Source of the DNA: Haberlea rhodopensis
Lineage: Eukaryota > Streptophyta > Magnoliopsida > Lamiales > Gesneriaceae
Direction: 5' to 3'
Assembly (NCBI GenBank): GCA_907163345.1
Contig: CAJQUN010000040.1
Coordinates: forward strand, 2,914,001-2,978,000
Length of the DNA: 64,000 bases
The notes below the pieces were generated by a model, which saw only the letters and a program-made list of their open reading frames with translations, did no database searches and was not told the DNA's origin. Both the position numbers and the translations under genes were made by a program. Position 1 is the stretch's first letter. Each line of letters starts with the position of its first letter. This document shows positions 58,386 to 64,000 of this stretch, piece after piece.

Positions 58386-60180
58386 CATCAGATTTTAATT
58401 TGGATTTTGAATTGACGAGTATATTACAAGTATTTTGCTAAGGTTGCGGTAAGCTAAGGCATAGATGGTAGAGAGAAGGATTATTATGTGCTATGTGATT
58501 AGAAGTTATTTAAAAAATAGTTTTAGACGAATAGTTTTCAATCTCGATTGTAAAATTCCTTTTAAAAATTATGTATTTTGGTGATTAACAGTCACGAAGC
58601 TCTAGCTGGTAGCTAGGATATCTGGTAAATAGTTTTAAGCTTTAGTTTAGGTATGAGGCCGAGAAATAACAAAAAATAAATTTCCTTTTTTTTAACATAA
58701 AAAAATAATAAATTTCTATTATTCTATTTGGTGATATTTTAATATTTCTGGTTGTTATTCATATGTAAACAGGTATTGTTGGTTCATTTTTGTAGTGCTT
58801 TTTGTACAAACTTAGGTTTTACAGTATCTGGAAGGTCGTGTCTTAGTCCCTCTTCCGTGTATTGTTTTAATTTCCGTCGAAAGCAATAAAATTTGTGACA
58901 TAATACCACCTTATTAAAAAAAAAAAAGTATGCATTATTATACTAGGAAATAATTCTTTGCGGAGTGTTAAAAATTTGGGCCCTTACGACATCATGACCT
59001 CGTAATCAGTGGCGGAGGGAGGAGTGCGGGTGCGGCCGATTTTTTTAATAAAATTATGTTTTACAATTAATTCTTTTTAAAAATAAATTCGTCCCTCCAG
59101 TTATAATCGTGGTTTCACTCATGCTCATAATAATAACATTATTTCTTAGATATTTGTCTTACACCTCAAAATTAAAAGAAACTAATAAAAAATGAAATAT
59201 GAGTAAGTTCTCTCACATACAACAATAAGCGAAATATCAAAATATCAAATTTCTTTCTTATTCAGTGTCCGATTGATTTAAGAACCTCTTAGTGTGTTTA
59301 ATATATTTAATAATATATTAGGGTTAAAAATGAGATTCAATATAAATCTTAGTCGGGCGAGATGGATCTTGTAATTCAAGACATTCATTTATAAAATATG
59401 TATGCAAAAGGGTACTAATTCTCAATAAATTCTTCCAATAATAAAATCGCATGTATATATAATTAAAATAAAGTTGAAATTCTTTATTTTACATAATTCA
59501 ATTAAAGCACACCCTTAATTATTTTTCAGATCGATCATAAAAAATAGAAACTGGGAAGCTTACCTTGTCTATTTCCACATCATATTATGCTCATAATCTG
59601 CAAATTATATCATTCCTGATCAAATTTAAACAGCCACACCAGTGATCAAATCAAACAACTTTCAAATTTGATTTATGATTTCTCTAGGAACATAAATTTC
59701 ACCCCTTAAAAAGGGGAAAATTCATCAAAACATCCCTACAGTTTGGATACAGTCTCGGTTCAGTCATGTTTTTAGTGATCTAATATAATCCCAGAAGATT
59801 TAAAAGATTTCTCAATTCCGAGACGGATATTAAGTCGACCGTAAGAAACAAGCAAAGAGAGAATAATCGGAAATATGTTTAAAACTTTAGAGACGAATTA
59901 GAACAAATCAGATCCGATTCAGTTCATAAAGTTTTAAAAATATTCCTGAATCAATCACTCACAGTTTGCTTCTCACGACCGACTTAACATCGAGGATTAA
60001 ACCAAGAAATTTTTAAAACTTTAGATATTAAACCATGTTACTAAATACTTTAGGGACTAAATCATGATTGAATCTAATCTTATAGGGAAATATTAATGTA
60101 TTATCGTCTTAAAATTATAACGAGGTGCTCTTGTTGACTGAAATTTTTGAATCCATCACCATCAATCGTCCACTCGTCCT
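58386..60180. other. Intergenic, nothing convincing
   Basis: 1.8 kb of AT-rich DNA. CAGTGGCGGAGGGAGGAGTG at 59009 resembles a terminal motif common in plant repeats, but no partner end was found. GGTTCAGTC/TTTAGGGACTAAA words at 59750-60065 recall degenerate repeats. No gene. Confidence 0.5.
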
Positions 60181-60432
60181 TCACGAAATGTTACTCAACG
60201 TTCCAATTATGGTGTATGGACGTGTAAACAGATAGAGATCATACAACCAGCTATTTTCCCTTGAGCTCTTTGTATTTACGACATCGCTCAAGTCTAGATC
60301 TTTTTCCGAATACATTCCAAGTACTTCTTGTGTTCTGCTGATAGTTGGATTATTTCTGATCCTCTGCTGATATTGCGGCTGAGGCTCCCCATAGTTACGA
60401 CCAAATATGCCAATGTTTTTACCTTCTGTCAA
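60181..60432 (-). pseudogene. Orphan first exon resembling an aromatic prenyltransferase (UbiA family)
   Basis: On the minus strand the frame ends SWLYDLYLFTRPYTIIGTLS, which resembles the conserved start of plant UbiA prenyltransferases (FYRFSRPHTVIGTxLS), followed by a plausible donor GTAACA after codon TTG A. The preceding 60 residues are polar, as transit-peptide regions can be. No downstream exon, including the NQxxDxxxD motif, was found towards 58400, so it is probably a gene fragment or a relic. The match is short and I hold it loosely. Confidence 0.35.
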
Positions 60433-61341
60433 TGTTTTTACCTTCTGCCAATCTTTTTGCTCGCACTGTATAGAATATATGAGAGGGTTTCGTTGTCCAT
60501 GGACCGCAGAAACAGCTTAATGGAAGTAAACTCATGGCTTTATTCGTTTCCTTTGTTTTTTTTTAATACTGATCGAACAGTAGAAACTCTAATATATAGA
60601 ATGATAAACTCTGATCCTACCAAACACTTTCGTTTATTTGTAATTTAAATTTTGACTCCACACCTTCGAACGGGAAGAAGGTTATTGTGTTTTCTCTCGG
60701 TTCTTGTAAAATATATAAACTCCTAAAATTTTAAGTGGAGAATTGCAGTTTTGATTTATTATGTTTCTCGATATTATAAAATTTCAGTCTTATTACATAT
60801 TTTTGCTTTTTTGGGAATTTTAATCATTTTTCTGCATGACGATAATGTGATTTTGAAATGATGTCGATGTTTCTATGCAGTCCCGTGGAAAAAAAATGCT
60901 AAAATTACAAAACAAATTACCAAACTTAACTAAAATATGAAAAATACTCATAAGGCTCCATTTTAAAAACATAGTGACTCATAATCGTATAGAGATAAAT
61001 ATAGATGACGAAAAAGCAATTTTCCTATTTTAAATATTATTCATACCATCAAATATATTTATTTTTTTTAAAAAAAATATAGATTTATTCACATAAAGGC
61101 GCATTTTTACAAGTAGTAATTTTGGTAATGCTTTGTCCAATTTAGGGTTTTACTTCGAAATAGACATGATTTTTTTATAATTTATAGGCATGCTGAAGCG
61201 CGGATTTCTAGTTAGCTGGGTTATGAGTATAGTTAGATAAACCTACTAGTGCACACGTGCAATTGATAATGTTAATAGATAAACGTTGGTACTTCATGCA
61301 ACCCAATTTGAATAAATAATGTACTAATACAGGCAACATTT
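60433..61341. other. Intergenic between prenyltransferase-like fragment and MATE gene
   Basis: AT-rich. The right end must hold the MATE 3' UTR on the minus strand. A small direct repeat, AATGTTTTTACCTTCTG, occurs twice near 60413-60446. No gene. Confidence 0.5.
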
Positions 61342-64000
61342 TCAATGTATAACAGAAGATCTAGAGGAATCAATGGATTGATCAAAACTGGAAAGAAAGC
61401 TCCATGGCCCTGTTCTTGTTCCAATCCTGCACATGAAGTACACAAAACGCTGAGCGATTTGCAGCCTGATGGGCGATCTTAGCAATACTTCGAAATGTAA
61501 AAATCGAGCCTTGATTTCTGCTGAAAATATAATGAGAGTTTACCTTAATAATCCAGCCAGCGCTCGCAAGCTCATGAAGATAGACAATGCAAACCATATA
61601 CCGACATATCCATGGCTTGAGGACAGCAAGAACATGAAAAGGACACTTACCGCTGCAACCGAAATCTGTGGAGGAAATGGAGGGAAAATAATGATCAAAT
61701 TTGGAGAATATTCTGAGTTACTACCTAAACATCGAGCTGGCTTATATTTTGGAGCTTTAGCTCAAGAAACTCCGTGCATTAGAGCTTTGACGTATATAGA
61801 CTCGGTTTGCTCATTTAGGGAACTAGATATACCGTGACATCAAATGAAATGGAAAAGTTGAAGGAGCAACAGACTTGCCATGGAGTAAGCAGAATAAGCA
61901 AAATCAGATGCTCCATAATTTAGTCCATCAATAACAAAAGCGAAGGAGTTAATAGGTTGGGTCATTGCCACGATCTAACAAGGTAAACACAATACTGTCA
62001 GCCATAAAGAATCAAGAGACGTAATAAAATCATGTTCATGGTTTAGTCACAATATTCATTACCGGGATGCTTAGCTTTAGAAGGCGAAGGACGTTTATAT
62101 CCTCTGTAAAGATTACTGATGAAAATTGTAATACAATGGCGACTATGATACACAGGAACAGCCCCACAACTAGACTCAACTGTGAGTTAAGATATTTTCA
62201 GTACTTGACAAAAAAAAAAAACAAGATTAGAAATGCTTCGATGAAGTGGATAGGAATGGCATTCATACCTGTAGTACCCGAGAAGCAGTAGCCGTGACCT
62301 TTTCATAATCTTTCCTTGCAAATGCATTCGCCAGAATTGCCTGGAATACGATTTAAAGCCACTAATCAGCTGTCTAAATAGCTAGTGTGTGTGACATGAA
62401 AAAAAGAAAATGAGCCTTACTTGTCCTGCCACAGCTAATCCATCGGCAAGGAGTGAAGTCGCCAACCAAACCTGCAAGCAGATCTGAAAGGCAGCCATGG
62501 CTGTGGATCCAAGTTTTGCAGCCACTAAAACTGCTAGTGTTGGACAGAAAGTCGCCGCTATCACTCTAAACAACAGCAGAGATCCTGGTTCAAAGACTCG
62601 CGCATGAGAAGGATTATGTTTGCACGAAAGTTGTTCAGGAACCAAATGTTCCACAATTTTCATTCACTCCATTCTGACAATTATATTTAAAAACATACTT
62701 TGATGCGAAAAACTATGTACCATTCTTGAGAAACCTTGAGAGTTGCAGATCTTTGATTCTTAGAGGTAGGAGATAGACCTTTTCTGTTAATCCCCAGATA
62801 AGTATCAAGGCAATTAAGTACCTACAGAGTCAAGTGTGAAACTAGAAGCTCCAAAGAAATCAAATACAAAACTAGAAGCAGCTCGAAAGAAATCAAAGAA
62901 AATACTCGGCAAAAATATGAAGCGACAAAAAACTTACTGGGAAATGACATGGGAGATGGCTGCACCACTGACACCCATTTTGAATAAGAAGATGAATATT
63001 GGATCCAAGACGATATTTGCCACATCTCCTATCACTAGATAGAATGTTAAAAGTCAATAGTACCTTATTTTTTTGTTTTAGAAAGTGTGCAAATATTATT
63101 CCTTCTTTTCTCTTAAGTGTATTAAATTTTCTCTCTAACTCTGATAGAGATACAGAGATGATGGAATAAGAAGAAGAATAGGAAGAACTAGAGAGTTTTA
63201 CACACAGAATTTGCTTACAGGTTGCATATAAAGGGGTTTTCGTATCCTTAAACCCTCGGAAAACACCCTGCATTGCCAACGAGAGAAAGACCGCAGGAGC
63301 ACCGAATGATCTCAAAATTAGGTACTGTAGTGCTGGTGTGAACATAGGAGAATCCTACAAGTATTTAGGATATGAATATGGCGCTAAATCTTGAAACAAA
63401 TAATCTTACTGAAGCTAAAGAAAAACTAGTTCTTAAATATGTTTCGCAAATGACTTTCCAAGAATTTGCTGTTTTATGAATAAAAGTACTAGTTTGGAGT
63501 ACAAAAGAAGACTTACAGATCGAACACCCATGTAACTCAACATTGGTCTTGCTGCACAAATGAGGATCACAGCTTCAGCGAGGCCAAGAGTACCACCAAT
63601 AATTAAAGCCGATGAAGCTGATGATATATGTCTTTTCTTATGCCCACCACCACTCATTTCTGTATAATCAGGAGAACACAGATACAATTAGCTCAACTTC
63701 AAAAGTAGAAAAAAAAACATATTACTATGTGAAAGATAACTGAAATATGCATTGATATCCTTTCGCAGGCCTATTCAGTTGTTTATTAACTTTAAGAGGA
63801 AATAAAAGGGGTAGTGAATACCAGTTTTTGGTATCAATTCCTCCTTTTCGATGTCTGAATCAATGGATGTTTCAACAATTTCAATCTCCTGATATTCAAC
63901 TCCGGAACTTCCTAAAGCATCTTCTTCCGCAACAAACGAAGTAATCACACTAACCAGTGGGAATATTGCAACTTTTGTTACTTGATTGATGATGGTTATA
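61342..64000 (-). CDS. MATE transporter, FRD3/DTX42 clade (partial, N-terminus beyond window)
   Basis: Eleven exons on the minus strand: 63822-64000 (cut by the edge), 63517-63659, 63219-63354, 62938-63034, 62721-62821, 62421-62584, 62269-62340, 62063-62179, 61879-61974, 61544-61665 and 61342-61426. All phases agree and give 436 residues plus stop; family length is about 510-550. The family exports citrate or related organic acids or other solutes with proton or sodium coupling; FRD3 and its relatives work in citrate efflux. Visible landmarks are NQVTKVAIFPLVSVITSFVAEED followed by a long acidic loop (first exon), GVFRGFKDTKTPLYAT, GDVANIVLDPIFIFLF, MAAFQICLQVWLATSLLADG and VIDGLNYGASDFAYSAYSM. 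Many hydrophobic segments are present. The intron after 61879 starts GC rather than GT (ATG|GCAAGT), an accepted minor donor. The C-terminus is about 14 residues longer than in relatives I recall. No breaks seen. Confidence 0.9.
61871..61878 (-). other. Non-canonical GC donor site of a MATE intron
   Basis: On the minus strand exon ...TCCATG is followed by GCAAGTCT. GCAAGT is the usual GC-AG donor consensus; the acceptor CCTCCACAG lies before 61665. A GT alternative that keeps the frame is not visible nearby. Confidence 0.7.

Noticed and set aside
59009..59035. CAGTGGCGGAGGGAGG as a transposon end
   Set aside because: A common terminal-like motif, but no opposite end or target duplication could be found.

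Overview
This is a window of plant nuclear DNA, almost certainly from a eudicot. It is AT-rich, its genes carry GT-AG introns, and about half of the sequence is transposable elements. Six real genes are visible. Their exons could be read by eye with consistent splice phases: a SUGAR-DEPENDENT1-type triacylglycerol lipase (13843-17036, +), a CML35/36-type calcium sensor (18469-19131, +), L-2-hydroxyglutarate dehydrogenase (19491-27091, -), a PMT6/7-type Golgi methyltransferase (35351-41452, +), a small CRAL-TRIO/SEC14-like protein (45399-47133, -) and the 3' two thirds or more of a FRD3/DTX42-clade MATE transporter (61342-64000, -, running off the right edge). An orphan exon that may come from an aromatic prenyltransferase lies at 60181-60432.

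Layout. 1-6184: a tandem pair of a gag-only LTR retrotransposon (TR-GAG type). The two LTRs are almost identical; a copy truncated by the window edge shares the first LTR. 6185-13842: old retrotransposon debris, including a copia gag relic on the minus strand, a tandem-unit repeat and a 369-bp MITE. 13843-19131: lipase and CML genes. 19491-27091: L2HGDH, whose first intron holds a roughly 4.9-kb LINE on the minus strand. 27775-31190: a second, 5'-truncated LINE of the same family on the plus strand, upstream of L2HGDH, so exon 1 sits between inverted LINE copies. 31809-34813: a hAT transposon with an 8-bp target duplication and a decayed transposase. 35351-41452: the methyltransferase, whose fourth intron carries a miniature LTR element (TRIM). 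42592-44063: a non-autonomous hAT element with a second copy of itself inserted in it, both with perfect 8-bp target duplications. 45399-47133: CRAL-TRIO gene. 47434-57100: a TE graveyard holding a minus-strand LTR pair, a plus-strand copia pol relic riddled with stops, and a hAT-like MITE inserted near the end of that pol. 57100-61341: mostly featureless, with a foldback repeat. 61342 onward: the MATE gene.

The genes do not form one pathway. They cover oil breakdown, calcium sensing, mitochondrial 2-hydroxyglutarate oxidation, wall-polysaccharide methylation, lipid or signal binding and metabolite or metal-chelator export. Their order is informative: from memory, the CML36, PMT6 and CRAL-TRIO neighbours, and the SDP1 and PMT7 neighbours, lie in two different Arabidopsis blocks, and here one interval carries both sets. 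I found no convincing new multigene system. The most distinctive material is in the mobile elements.
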